IMG/VR virus record: IMGVR_UViG_3300043411_000715
Location: 1 to 64,000 of that record
Source of the DNA: a virus
DNA length: 64,000 bases
Reading direction: 5' to 3' (one strand)
The notes beneath the pieces are model-generated. The model worked only from the letters and a program-made list of their open reading frames with translations. It was not told the DNA's origin and searched no databases. The position numbers and the translations under genes are program-made. Positions 32,833-40,084 of the stretch are shown piece after piece (within the stretch, counting starts at the first letter, position 1; each line of letters opens with the position of its first letter).

Positions 32833-33104
32833 TCGATCGACTCCTGAACGTAGGTTTTCAGACGCAGCAGGGCGCGCACGCCGGGCGCGCAGGTGGCCAG
32901 CTGGGCATTGGCCTCTTGCCAGGCGCGCGCCTCGCCCCGCAGGTCGCCGCTGCGCCAGGTGGCGCAGTCCAGCATCTCCAGCGTGAGGTTGATGTCGTCG
33001 GCGGCGGCCATGGCATCGGGGTGGCCGCAGCTGGCGGTGGCCAGCAGCACGTTGACGGTGCGCGCCGCACGGTCGGCCAGCCAGGCGCGGTGCAGGGCGC
33101 TCAT
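32829..33104 (-). CDS. Hypothetical early protein
   Basis: 91 residues, helical, two Trp and several Cys (CGHPD, LDCATW). No family recognised. It overlaps the next gene by one base and is co-translated within the leftward operon. Confidence 0.55.
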   Translation of the reverse strand: MSALHRAWLADRAARTVNVLLATASCGHPDAMAAADDINLTLEMLDCATWRSGDLRGEARAWQEANAQLATCAPGVRALLRLKTYVQESIE

Positions 33105-33310
33105 CAGAACTCCTGGTGTTGAAGTTCGAGGCGCTCGGCCTCACGCTGGCGCCGCTGCTCGTACAGCTCGGTGCGCCGGTTGAAAAACTGCGGGTCGCGC
33201 GCCGGGCCGGCCAGGTAGCGGTCGGCTTCCAGTAGCTGCGCTTCGGTGAAGGCGTCGGGTGGCGCGAATGGCGCAAGCGCGGCGGCGAAGGCGGGGTGCA
33301 GGTTGTTCAT
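33104..33310 (-). CDS. Small helical early protein
   Basis: 68 residues from ATG 33310, chosen because AAGGAG lies 6 nt upstream. A Pro/Phe-rich start (FAPPDAFTEAQLLEADRYLA) is followed by an Arg/Glu/Gln helix. Function unknown. Confidence 0.6.
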   Translation of the reverse strand: MNNLHPAFAAALAPFAPPDAFTEAQLLEADRYLAGPARDPQFFNRRTELYEQRRQREAERLELQHQEF

Positions 33311-33320
33311 CTCCATCTCC

Positions 33321-33695
33321 TTAATTGAGCGTGCTGTAACCACGGCCAGACATGCAGCGCAGCACCACGGCGCGCTGGTTTGCCTCGCCTGCGCCAGCTC
33401 CTTGCAGCCCACCAGCGACAGCTCCTGCAGCAGCCCAGCGGCCATGCCCACCGCCGCCCAGGATGGCGCTCAGCACGCCCATGACAATTGCGCCGCCCAC
33501 CGCGCCCGCGACAGCGCCGTCACCAGCGCCTGCCGCGCGCTGGGCGTACTGCTGGCAATCAGCCAGGTCTTGCTCGTACACGCCTATGCGCGTGCCGGTG
33601 TCGACCATGGGGCGGTAGTTCGCGCCTCCGGGTGATGTGGCGCAGCCGGCCAGCAGGGCGATGGCTGCGGCAGCGGCGATGGTTTTGATCCGCAT
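33321..33695 (-). CDS. Small lipoprotein with glycine-zipper repeats
   Basis: 124 residues, AAGGAGA before ATG 33695. The signal peptide has a lipobox (IALLAGC). A C-terminal stretch of Gly/Ala repeats (GAVAGAVGGAIVMGVLSAIL) resembles glycine-zipper outer-membrane lipoproteins. Expressed early, it might alter the host envelope (superinfection exclusion is a guess). Confidence 0.7.
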   Translation of the reverse strand: MRIKTIAAAAAIALLAGCATSPGGANYRPMVDTGTRIGVYEQDLADCQQYAQRAAGAGDGAVAGAVGGAIVMGVLSAILGGGGHGRWAAAGAVAGGLQGAGAGEANQRAVVLRCMSGRGYSTLN

Positions 33696-33901
33696 CTGTC
33701 TCTCCTTGATTGGTTGATGGTCCCCGTCTTTCCGGGGTGTCACCACTGAGTTCCCATGTCCCTGGCCGGTGGTTGGCCGCGGTTAGCGCTGCATGGTGGA
33801 GGGCAAGATCGGCTGTAGGCTCGCCGCTTGCATGAGCAGGGTTTCCACCCTGTGCCTACTCTCACAAATCGTTGGCCCCGGCACTGCCGGGGAGTGGGGG
33901 G
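33696..33901. other. Non-coding gap with several hairpins
   Basis: 206 bp without a credible gene. It contains CCCCG/CGGGG (33722-33726/33733-33737), a two-layer element (33815-33859) and CCCCGG/CCGGGG (33876-33881/33887-33892). Probably leader or terminator structures of the leftward operon. Confidence 0.5.
33815..33859 (-). promoter_or_regulatory. Two-layer RNA hairpin element
   Basis: Outer stem GTAGGC (33815-33820) with GCCTAC (33854-33859) encloses an inner stem CAGGGT/ACCCTG (33837-33842/33847-33852) with loop TTCC. Both stems are perfect. It lies in the leader of the lipoprotein gene. Role unknown. Confidence 0.4.
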
Positions 33902-34084
33902 TTACAGCGCGGCTTTGGCCTTGCGCCGCACTTCGGGATTGGTGTCCAGCATGGACGGCTTGCCGATGCGCTTGGCATGTTTTTCATGCGGCGGTGCCAG
34001 CCGGTCCCACGCCTCCATCACAAGGTCGGCGTACTTGCGCCTATCGTTCTGCTTACGGCGTGCGGCGAGATCCGTGACTTTCAT
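33902..34084 (-). CDS. 60-aa basic early protein
   Basis: Lys/Arg-rich helical protein (MKVTDLAARRKQNDRRKYAD...). Its ATG overlaps the stop of the Zn-binding gene (ATGA). Nucleic-acid binding is possible from charge; no family recognised. Confidence 0.55.
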   Translation of the reverse strand: MKVTDLAARRKQNDRRKYADLVMEAWDRLAPPHEKHAKRIGKPSMLDTNPEVRRKAKAAL

Positions 34085-34365
34085 GCCGCCACCAGCCGCT
34101 GCGGGCTCCAGCCGTTGCGCTCCTTCCATGCGGCAGATGCGCTGGCGCGCTTGCCGATGGACAGCACGGCATCAGGACTGAGCTTGTGGCGCTTGCCTTG
34201 GTACACCTGGCGCATCAGCTTCGATGCGCAGATGCAGCCGACGTTGAATTCCTCGCCGTGCTCATTCGTGACAGCCACGGCGCGCGTGAGATTCGTTTTG
34301 CCGCAGCAGTCGCAGACCGGGTAGTCCGTGCTGCCAGTGACCGTGAAAGACTGGCCTTCGATCAT
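34081..34365 (-). CDS. Small Zn-ribbon-like early protein
   Basis: 94 residues, AGGAGA before the ATG. The motif CDCCGKTNL with VGCICASKL gives a likely four-Cys zinc site in the N-terminal half, followed by a basic helix. It is the first gene of the leftward operon, so it would be made first after infection. Function unknown. Confidence 0.65.
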   Translation of the reverse strand: MIEGQSFTVTGSTDYPVCDCCGKTNLTRAVAVTNEHGEEFNVGCICASKLMRQVYQGKRHKLSPDAVLSIGKRASASAAWKERNGWSPQRLVAA

Positions 34366-34393
34366 TTATCTCTCCTGTGTGTGGTGGGGGTTG

Positions 34394-34428
34394 AAAACCT
34401 CAGCCGCCTGTCACGCGGCTCAGGTTTT
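34394..34428. terminator. Bidirectional terminator-like hairpin
   Basis: AAAACCT-C-AGCCGC, loop CTGTCAC, GCGGCT-C-AGGTTTT: a 13-bp stem with a single C-C mismatch, with T-runs on either strand. It sits about 30 bp upstream of the first leftward gene, so it could act as an attenuator or insulate the two operons. Confidence 0.6.
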
Positions 34429-34559
34429 GCCCCTGTTCCCAGGGGCTTCGCGGACATCACCCGGCGTTGCCGGCTCCCGCTGCCCACTGGCTGGGCTTTG
34501 CTGATCAACATCAGTGCCGTGTCCACGCGACTTCCAATCCCCACCTGGGGCAGTCGCGT
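34429..34559. other. Array of consecutive hairpins
   Basis: Perfect stems in a row: GCCCCTG/CAGGGGC (34429-34446, loop TTCC); CCGGC/GCCGG (34461-34473); GCCCA/TGGGC (34482-34496); CTGAT/ATCAG (34501-34514); and a nested pair ACGCGACT/AGTCGCGT (34525-34532/34552-34559) enclosing CCCC/GGGG. Likely a structured leader or an untranslated RNA. Confidence 0.5.
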
Positions 34560-34788
34560 TCCACCGGCTTGCTGCTCTAGGCTGCCGGCCCCATCACCCG
34601 CTGCTCTCGTCGCGGTTCACGCCCTGCCATCAGAGGCCCGGGAAGTTGGCTTTTTAAGGATCGTCGGGCTCGGCTCGATCGCTTGGCCCGGTGCCGCTTC
34701 GGAGAACATCTCCTGCACCCCCTCCCGCTTCCGCTCGGTTCGCCCCGGTATCGCTAGGGCTGGGTGGTTTTGCTGCGTTAGGGTGTAA

Positions 34789-34885
34789 TGTAAGCGCGCT
34801 AACGCAATCTGTCAAGTGCGCTAACCGAATAATTTAAAATTCACTGTCAGTGTGCTTGCGCATTGACTGTAAGGGTGCTAACATA
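34789..34885 (+). promoter_or_regulatory. Operator-like direct repeats before cro-like gene
   Basis: Three copies of a TGTNAAG-NG-GCTAAC-type site: TGTAAGCGCGCTAACG (34789-34804), TGTCAAGTGCGCTAACCG (34810-34827) and TGTAAGGGTGCTAACAT (34869-34885). An inverted half site GCGTTA lies just upstream. The last copy ends 8 bp before the Cro-like ATG. They probably bind the Cro-like protein and/or a repressor. Confidence 0.6.
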
Positions 34886-34892
34886 GGCGCCC

Positions 34893-35111
34893 ATGAGAAA
34901 GCAACAAGCCATCAACTTGCTTGGCGGGTCGGTATCCGGGGCGGCTGAAGCCATAGGCGTCAACAGTCAGGCTATATCGCAATGGCCCGACGATCTGCCG
35001 CGACGTCTGGTTGACCGCGTGATCGCCGCGCTCGTCCGCCTTGGGAAAGATATTCCAGACGAATTGCGCACCACCCCCACCCCCCAAGAGACAAGCGGGG
35101 AGGTGACGTAA
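34893..35111 (+). CDS. Cro-like transcriptional regulator
   Basis: 72 residues. The helix-turn-helix (AINLLGGSVSGAAEAIGVNSQAIS) spans residues about 5-28, followed by QWPDDLPRRLVDRVIAAL, typical of small phage Cro/YdaS-type proteins. First gene of the rightward operon, directly behind three operator-like repeats, as expected for an autoregulated early switch protein. A strong terminator follows at 35164. Confidence 0.75.
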   Translation: MRKQQAINLLGGSVSGAAEAIGVNSQAISQWPDDLPRRLVDRVIAALVRLGKDIPDELRTTPTPQETSGEVT

Positions 35112-35163
35112 GTGCCCACCCAACAAGTTGACTCCAGCGTCGGGCACCAACCCGCCGTGGTTT

Positions 35164-35195
35164 GCCCGCTGGCCTTCGGGCCGGTGGGCTTTTTT
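35164..35195 (+). terminator. Strong rho-independent terminator after cro-like gene
   Basis: GCCCGCTGGCC (35164-35174), tetraloop TTCG, GGCCGGTGGGC (35179-35189), then six T. All eleven positions pair (two G-T). Passing it would need antitermination or a downstream promoter, as with lambda tR1. Confidence 0.85.
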
Positions 35196-35210
35196 GCAAA
35201 GGATTGGTCG

Positions 35211-35711
35211 ATGCAGATTCCACTCGGTCACGGGCGTTTTGCTGAGATTGATGAAGACGTTTTTTGCTTGGTACAGCAATACAAGTGGCGTCTTCTCGGT
35301 GGCCCGAATGCACGCTGGCATTACGCCGCCGCCACCACAAACAATAACGGCAAGCGTTCCGTTGTGCTGATGCATCGGCTCATCGCAGGAGCTGGAGCTG
35401 GAAGCGTCGTTGACCACGCGGACGGAGATGGTCTGAATAACAGACGATCGAATATCCGGGTTTGCACGCACGCAGAGAACATGAGAAATAGGTCTGTTGC
35501 ATCGTCGAACGCGCTTGGAATTCTCAATGTTTATGCAGAGACTCGTTTGAACCGATCGACTCTCTATGTGGTTCAGGTAGTAACGAACGGGGAGAGGGTT
35601 CGCCGTCGTTTTAAGAGCATGGATGACGCAATTCGCGCTGCGCAGCGCATGCGTGCCGAAGCCCATGGCGAGTTTGCAACACATCAGTTCCGCACAACGC
35701 GATTTTCCTAA
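35211..35711 (+). CDS. HNH homing endonuclease
   Basis: 166 residues from ATG 35211 (AAAGGA upstream). An upstream GTG at 35112 would start inside the terminator region and is disfavoured. The HNH core is MHRLI, VDHADGDGLNNRRSNIRV and ENMRN. The C-terminal part resembles an AP2-type DNA-binding segment. Noticeably lower GC than its neighbours. A free-standing homing endonuclease dropped between the terminator and the early genes. Confidence 0.85.
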   Translation: MQIPLGHGRFAEIDEDVFCLVQQYKWRLLGGPNARWHYAAATTNNNGKRSVVLMHRLIAGAGAGSVVDHADGDGLNNRRSNIRVCTHAENMRNRSVASSNALGILNVYAETRLNRSTLYVVQVVTNGERVRRRFKSMDDAIRAAQRMRAEAHGEFATHQFRTTRFS

Positions 35712-35714
35712 GCC

Positions 35715-35927
35715 ATGGCCGAAAAAACAGAGTTGCGCTTTGAGATGTCCGCATCTGAGTTGGCCGTGCTCGATGGCTACTGCAACGCGACGGGTCGCGC
35801 GCGCACCGACGTAATGCGCGAGATGCTGGCCAAGTGGAGCGCTGAAAAGCTGCATGAGTCCACTGTGATTTGCCGCGTGGCGGGCGTCAATCCGCTGGCA
35901 GCGGACTCCTTTGGAGCGGACTCCTGA
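35715..35927 (+). CDS. Small ribbon-helix-helix-like protein
   Basis: 70 residues. LRFEMSASELAVLDGYCNAT, then GRARTDVMREMLAKW, fits an RHH/MetJ-Arc-type DNA-binding fold, followed by a less ordered tail. A transcriptional role in the early operon is inferred. Its end overlaps the next start by one base (TGATG). Confidence 0.6.
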   Translation: MAEKTELRFEMSASELAVLDGYCNATGRARTDVMREMLAKWSAEKLHESTVICRVAGVNPLAADSFGADS

Positions 35928-36253
35928 TGGGCGGGCGCGATGTGTTCGGCTGGCAGCTTTCTCAGTTGCGCCGCATGGCCGGCGATGCATATCAGCGCCG
36001 CCCGCGCATTGCCTTCAACCCCAAGCCGGCCGGCTCGATGCAGCACGGCTCTTACACGCACCGCGCGCTGCTGGTGCTGCGCGAGGCCCGCGGCAACTGG
36101 ATCAGCTATGGCGAGCTGCTGGAGCGCATGGGCGAGCGCAAGGGCCGGTCAATTCACTGGGCGCTGGCGCTGCTCATCGAGCGGGGCTCGATCGAGTGCT
36201 CGAACGCCGACTGCCGCAATCCGCGATACGCGATGTACCGAGCGAAGGGGTGA
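35927..36253 (+). CDS. Winged-helix-like early protein
   Basis: 108 residues. The C-terminal half (THRALLVLREARGNWISYGE, LLERM, IHWALALLIERGSIECSNAD) looks like a winged helix. Located just before the replication initiator; DNA binding is inferred. Confidence 0.5.
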   Translation: MGGRDVFGWQLSQLRRMAGDAYQRRPRIAFNPKPAGSMQHGSYTHRALLVLREARGNWISYGELLERMGERKGRSIHWALALLIERGSIECSNADCRNPRYAMYRAKG

Positions 36254-36257
36254 CTGC

Positions 36258-36488
36258 ATGAGCACCGAACCAAAAACATTGTCACCGGCCGATCAGGAGC
36301 GCGAGCTGCGCATCCAGGCCGAGGGCTTGCTGATGCAAGCCGAGATGCTGGCCTGGGAGCGCACGGGATACCTTGGCGCGCGTGCTGGGGCGGACTATCA
36401 CCGCATGCGCATGGAGCAGCTGATTGCCGAGCGATCGCCGGAGGCGGTGGCGCGGATGGAAGACGCGAGGGGGCTGCCTCATGCGTGA
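36258..36488 (+). CDS. Hypothetical early protein
   Basis: 76 residues, helical and acidic/basic mixed (LSPADQERELRIQAEGLLMQ). No family recognised. Overlaps the initiator gene by 8 nt. Confidence 0.5.
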   Translation: MSTEPKTLSPADQERELRIQAEGLLMQAEMLAWERTGYLGARAGADYHRMRMEQLIAERSPEAVARMEDARGLPHA

Positions 36489-37284
36489 CTACGGCAAGGT
36501 CTACAGCACGTTCTGGTCAAGCCAGACGACGGGCAGCATGTCGGACGACGCAAAGCTGCTGGCCCTGTACCTGATGAGCTGTCCTCACAGCACCATCGCG
36601 GGCGTGTTCCGGTTGCCCGATGGGTATGTTTCGGAAGACCTCGGTTGGCCTTTGGAAAGGGTTGCGAAAGGGTTTGCGGAACTGTTCGACAATGGTTTCG
36701 CCAACCGTTGCGAAACCACGAAATGGGTGTGGATTCGCAAGCATTTGGAGTGGAACAAACCGGAAAACCCGAACCAGCGCAAGTCGGCCGCCAAGATTGC
36801 CCTGTCGATACCCATCGAATGCGGATGGAAGCGTGAGTTCATGCGGGTTTGCGGCGAAGTGCTCGCTCTCCCATCTGTCGATGAACCGAACCCTTCCGAA
36901 ACCCTTCCGAAAGGGTTTCGTAACCAGGAACAGGAACAGGAACAGGAACAGGAAGAAGGTAGCGCCGACCTCTTGGTCGAGGTCGCCGCCGACGTTCCGC
37001 CGCCGGTCGCAGTCGCGCTGATCCCGCTGAACGACGGAACCGAGTTCTCGGTGACGGAGGCGATGGTGGCCGAGTGGGATCAGGCGTTTCCGGCGGTGGA
37101 CGTGCCGCAGAAGCTGCGCGAAATCCGGGCATGGTGCCTGGCGAATCCCGGACGACGAAAAACGCGCCGTGGCGTTGCGGCGTTCATAAACCGCTGGCTG
37201 GGCAAGGAGCAGGACTCGGGGCGCGGTGCGTTTGCGCGCCCGCTGGCCGCCCAGCAGGACTCCGCGCTTGGGAGCTTTGTCTGA
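36481..37284 (+). CDS. Replication initiator (lambda O / DnaD-like)
   Basis: 267 residues from ATG 36481. The N-terminal winged-helix-like start (YGKVYSTFWSSQTTGSMSDD, AKLLALYLMSCPHSTIAGVF) is typical of phage O-type initiators. A Gln/Glu linker (from five CAGGAA hexamers at 36925-36954) leads to a C-terminal domain with WCLANPGRRKTRRGVAAFIN, typical of helicase-loader-interacting regions. Iteron-like repeats lie within the gene, so it probably carries and recognises the origin. Next genes: small unknown, then DnaB-like helicase. Confidence 0.75.
   Translation: MRDYGKVYSTFWSSQTTGSMSDDAKLLALYLMSCPHSTIAGVFRLPDGYVSEDLGWPLERVAKGFAELFDNGFANRCETTKWVWIRKHLEWNKPENPNQRKSAAKIALSIPIECGWKREFMRVCGEVLALPSVDEPNPSETLPKGFRNQEQEQEQEQEEGSADLLVEVAADVPPPVAVALIPLNDGTEFSVTEAMVAEWDQAFPAVDVPQKLREIRAWCLANPGRRKTRRGVAAFINRWLGKEQDSGRGAFARPLAAQQDSALGSFV
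36656..36920 (+). other. Candidate replication origin: iteron-like repeats inside initiator gene
   Basis: AAAGGGTTGCG (36656-36666) and AAAGGGTTTGCG (36667-36678) stand in tandem. GGTTTCG/CGAAACC (36694-36700/36711-36717) form an inverted pair. CGAAACCCTT/AAGGGTTTCG (36897-36906/36911-36920) form a 10-bp palindrome. All share a GGGTTTCG-like core. Lambda also keeps its ori iterons inside gene O. Confidence 0.5.
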
Positions 37285-37685
37285 TGAGCCTGGACGCCCT
37301 GCGCTCGATCCGACGCCAGCGGCTGCGCCCGCCGGAAGTTTTCCTGGTGACGCGCGAATGCCCGCGGCCCGACTGGCGCTGGAAGCGGGACGACCCGCAG
37401 GCGCTGTGGCTGTCGCCGCGGCGCGACCTGCGCGCCTACGACCTGCGCGCGATCGTCGGCCTGCCGGTGACGGCGCTGGTGGGCGACTTGGAGCGCGAGC
37501 GGACGGGCGTGGTCGATGTCGTGGCGGAGGCCGGCGGGGTGCTGGTGGGCGTGGCCGATGCGTTCCGCGCCGAGGTGACGGACGCGCATCCGTGGGCCAG
37601 ATACGCCGATTTGCTGGGGCCGGACTGGCGCGCCCAGGTGGCGCCGGTGCTGCTGGCTTTTCACTATTGTTTTTGGAGCAACTGA
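37284..37685 (+). CDS. Hypothetical replication-region protein
   Basis: 133 residues; ATG overlaps the initiator stop by one base. Arg/Asp-rich, ending in AFHYCFWSN. It stands between initiator and helicase, where helicase loaders or accessory factors are often found, but no loader (AAA+) motif is seen. Confidence 0.5.
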   Translation: MSLDALRSIRRQRLRPPEVFLVTRECPRPDWRWKRDDPQALWLSPRRDLRAYDLRAIVGLPVTALVGDLERERTGVVDVVAEAGGVLVGVADAFRAEVTDAHPWARYADLLGPDWRAQVAPVLLAFHYCFWSN

Positions 37686-37686
37686 C

Positions 37687-38673
37687 GTGGAATTTTTGAC
37701 CGACGAGATGATCGATTTCCGCCTGTACGAGGAGGAAACGGACACCCAGCAGCGGGTCAAGCCGGCCGCGGTGTGGGTGGCCGAGCTGATCGAGAACCTG
37801 CGCAACCCGCCCCAGCGTGCGCGGCATCAGGTGCTGCCGTGGGCCAAGACGCACGGGTTGATCCAGTTTCGCCCCGGCGAGGTGACGCTGTGGGGCGGGG
37901 CGAACGGTGCGGGCAAGAGCCTGATCACGGGGATGGTGGCGCTGAACCTGATTGCGCAGGACCAGCCGGTGTGCATGGCCAGCTTCGAGATGAAGCCGCG
38001 CAAGACCATCGAGCGCATGGCCCGGCAGTGGAGCGGGTTCGACCAGAAAAACCCGAGGTTTGCCGGCGGTGATGCGGCCACGCGCCAGATGATCGACGTG
38101 TACGAGCAGTTCCGCGACTGGTCGAGCACGCTGTTTTTGTACGACCAGCAGGGCACCGTGACGGCGAAAAAAGTGGCTTCGGTGGTGCGCTACTGCGCCA
38201 CGGAAAAAGGGGTGAAGCACTTCTTCATCGATTCGCTGATGAAGTGCGTGGCTGGCGAGGACGACTACAACGGCCAGAAGGCGTTTGTCGACGAGCTGAC
38301 GGCCATCGCCCGCGACCACGAGATGCACATCCACCTGGTGCACCACATCCGCAAGCCGGCCGATGAAAGCCACAAGCCCAGCAAGTACGACTACAAGGGC
38401 ACGGGCGCGATCACGGATCAGGTGGACAACGTGATCAGCGTCTGGCGCAACAAGGCCAAGGAACGCAAGTTGGCCGAGAACAAGCACGTCGAAGTCAACG
38501 AGCCGGACACCCTGCTGATCTGCGACAAGCAGCGCAACGGCGAGTGGGAGGGATCGATCGGCTTGTGGTTCGACAAGGCCAGCCAGCAGTACCTGGGCAA
38601 CGAAGGGGACGAGCCGCTGGTGCTGTATCGCTCCGCGCGCAGCACCGCACCGTCCTACGACCCGGATTTTTGA
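37687..38673 (+). CDS. DnaB-like replicative helicase (RecA-fold ATPase)
   Basis: 328 residues from a GTG. Walker A GANGAGKSLITG is at residues about 72-83, then MASFEMKPRKTIERMARQ (DnaB motif), Walker B-like FFIDSLMKC, IHLVHHIRKPAD and a GTGAITDQVDNVISVWRNK stretch near the end, as in DnaB/RecA motor domains. The DnaB N-terminal domain is missing, so it is closer to gp41/Twinkle-like minimal motors. It unwinds DNA at the fork, probably loaded by the initiator upstream. Confidence 0.85.
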   Translation: MEFLTDEMIDFRLYEEETDTQQRVKPAAVWVAELIENLRNPPQRARHQVLPWAKTHGLIQFRPGEVTLWGGANGAGKSLITGMVALNLIAQDQPVCMASFEMKPRKTIERMARQWSGFDQKNPRFAGGDAATRQMIDVYEQFRDWSSTLFLYDQQGTVTAKKVASVVRYCATEKGVKHFFIDSLMKCVAGEDDYNGQKAFVDELTAIARDHEMHIHLVHHIRKPADESHKPSKYDYKGTGAITDQVDNVISVWRNKAKERKLAENKHVEVNEPDTLLICDKQRNGEWEGSIGLWFDKASQQYLGNEGDEPLVLYRSARSTAPSYDPDF

Positions 38674-38713
38674 CCCGATCCCAAACCACCCATCCCCCAC
38701 CACCCAAGGAGCC

Positions 38714-39403
38714 ATGAGCATGAACCCGAAACCCGAATTTGCTTTCCGCACCACGACCGACGTGATGCTCACGTCCGTGAACTTCCGCAAGGAGCTGCAC
38801 GGCGACGAGCACGTGCAGGCCGTTGATTTGACGATGGGCGTGGACGTGCCCAACACGCTGCTGGACACGATCCAGCCGGGCCTGCGTGAGGCGCTGTACT
38901 GGAACCAGGATGCCGAGGCCGGCCAGGCCGCCATCGATGGCGTTGACGCCACGCTGCCGAACCTGCGCTTTCCGCGCCTGAACGGCGGCAAGTTCGCCCT
39001 GGACGACAAGAAGAACAAGCTGGCGGGCTACGAGCTTGAGGTCGAGTACGGCCTGAACGACGTTCGCAGCCGGATGCAGTTCGACTGCTGCAAGGTGGCC
39101 AAGCGCACGATCGAGACCAAGGAGGGCGGCACGGTGCACCTGAGCTGGCAGGTGCAGTACAGCGGCGACCGGCTGGATCAGGAGACCTGCGGCAAGCTGG
39201 CGCTGCTGGAGCAGGACTTGATCGCGATCGTTCTGATTCCGCCGGTGGTGGCGGTGGAAGACGAGCCCGAGGCGAAGCCGGAGAACCCGCTGTACATGGG
39301 TGAGGACGAGGAAGCCGAGGCGACGGCGGAAGACCTGTTCATCGCCGGCGAGCCGAGCGACGAGGACGCGCAGGCGGCGGCGCTGGAAGCGGACGCGCGG
39401 TGA
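38714..39403 (+). CDS. Conserved early protein, possible ssDNA-binding role
   Basis: 229 residues with a strong RBS (AAGGAGCC). The N-terminal two thirds are beta-rich (FRTTTDVMLTSVNFRKELHG, ...LEVEYGLNDVRSRMQFDCCK). The last 45 residues are very acidic, a feature of SSB-type proteins. Located between helicase and RusA. An SSB-like function is inferred from these two traits only. Confidence 0.5.
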   Translation: MSMNPKPEFAFRTTTDVMLTSVNFRKELHGDEHVQAVDLTMGVDVPNTLLDTIQPGLREALYWNQDAEAGQAAIDGVDATLPNLRFPRLNGGKFALDDKKNKLAGYELEVEYGLNDVRSRMQFDCCKVAKRTIETKEGGTVHLSWQVQYSGDRLDQETCGKLALLEQDLIAIVLIPPVVAVEDEPEAKPENPLYMGEDEEAEATAEDLFIAGEPSDEDAQAAALEADAR

Positions 39404-39407
39404 GTCG

Positions 39408-39863
39408 ATGATCGTTCTGATCCTTCCGTACCCGATTTCGGCCAACCGCTACTGGCGCCCGGTCAACTTGGGCAAGCACATCAGCATCGTGCCGACCAAG
39501 GAGGCCAGGCAGTACCGGGAGCAGGTGGGCTGGATCGCGCGCGGCGCGGGCGCGAAAGCGCCGCTGCAGGGCCGGCTGGCGGTCGATCTGAAGCTGTACC
39601 CGAACCGGCCGCAGGACTGGCGAACCCGCCAGCGCAAGTTCGGGGCGGCGTGGGACGACAGCGTGCAGTGCATCGACCTGACCAACGCCGAGAAGGTGCT
39701 GATGGACGCCCTGAACGGCGTGGCCTTCAACGATGACAAGCAGGTGCGCCGCTACACCGCCGAGCGGATGGAGCCGGACGAGCGCGGTGCGCGCGTGGTG
39801 CTGACGATTCAGGCGATTGCCGAGCCGGCGGCGCAGCGGGAGCTGGAGGTTGAGGCGCAATGA
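39408..39863 (+). CDS. rusA: RusA-type Holliday junction resolvase
   Basis: 151 residues from ATG 39408. RusA family features: ILPYPISANRYWRP at the start; central region with acidic residues DLTNAEKVLMDALNGVAFND DKQV (the D..N..K...DAL-G....DD motif that binds metal). It cuts four-way junctions and resolves replication or packaging intermediates. It overlaps the next gene by 4 nt. Confidence 0.88.
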   Translation: MIVLILPYPISANRYWRPVNLGKHISIVPTKEARQYREQVGWIARGAGAKAPLQGRLAVDLKLYPNRPQDWRTRQRKFGAAWDDSVQCIDLTNAEKVLMDALNGVAFNDDKQVRRYTAERMEPDERGARVVLTIQAIAEPAAQRELEVEAQ

Positions 39864-40084
39864 CCACCCAAGCCTTTGCCGCCCGCATGGGGCCGACCAT
39901 CAAGGCGCTCGCCGCCGTGAAGACCAAGCACTGTGCGCCGCCCACCTACCGCCCGGCCGGGCCGGTGTCCGGCCACATGGCTTGCCCGCGTTGTGGCAGC
40001 CGCCTGAGCTACACCGTGGACGCGGATGGGCTGTCCAGCGGGCGCTGCGTGGCGGCGGGTTGTGTCCGGTGGAGCCTGACGTGA
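39860..40084 (+). CDS. Small Zn-ribbon protein
   Basis: 74 residues with MACPRCGSRLSYTV and a second Cys pair near CVAAGCVRW, a likely zinc ribbon. Function unknown. Overlaps both neighbours. Confidence 0.6.
   Translation: MTTQAFAARMGPTIKALAAVKTKHCAPPTYRPAGPVSGHMACPRCGSRLSYTVDADGLSSGRCVAAGCVRWSLT

Larger units (their letters stand above)
34366..34892. promoter_or_regulatory. Divergent early control region (527 bp, non-coding)
   Basis: Lies between the leftward and rightward early operons. The left two thirds (34394 to about 34760) are GC-rich and packed with hairpins. The right part (34770-34892) is AT-rich with three operator-like direct repeats ahead of the Cro-like gene. It presumably holds both early promoters. 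No CI-type repressor gene is next to it. Confidence 0.65.

Noticed and set aside
34362-34544. 60-codon minus-strand frame in the control region
   Set aside because: Covers the hairpin array, has no RBS and codes an Arg/Ser/Pro-rich product. Structured non-coding DNA fits better.
36925-36954. CAGGAA hexamer repeat x5 as a possible phase-variation tract
   Set aside because: Six-base units keep the frame, so it would only change linker length. This is common in initiator linkers.
36517-39018. 833-codon minus-strand frame opposite the initiator and helicase
   Set aside because: Shadow frame spanning several well-supported sense genes. No start site or domain.
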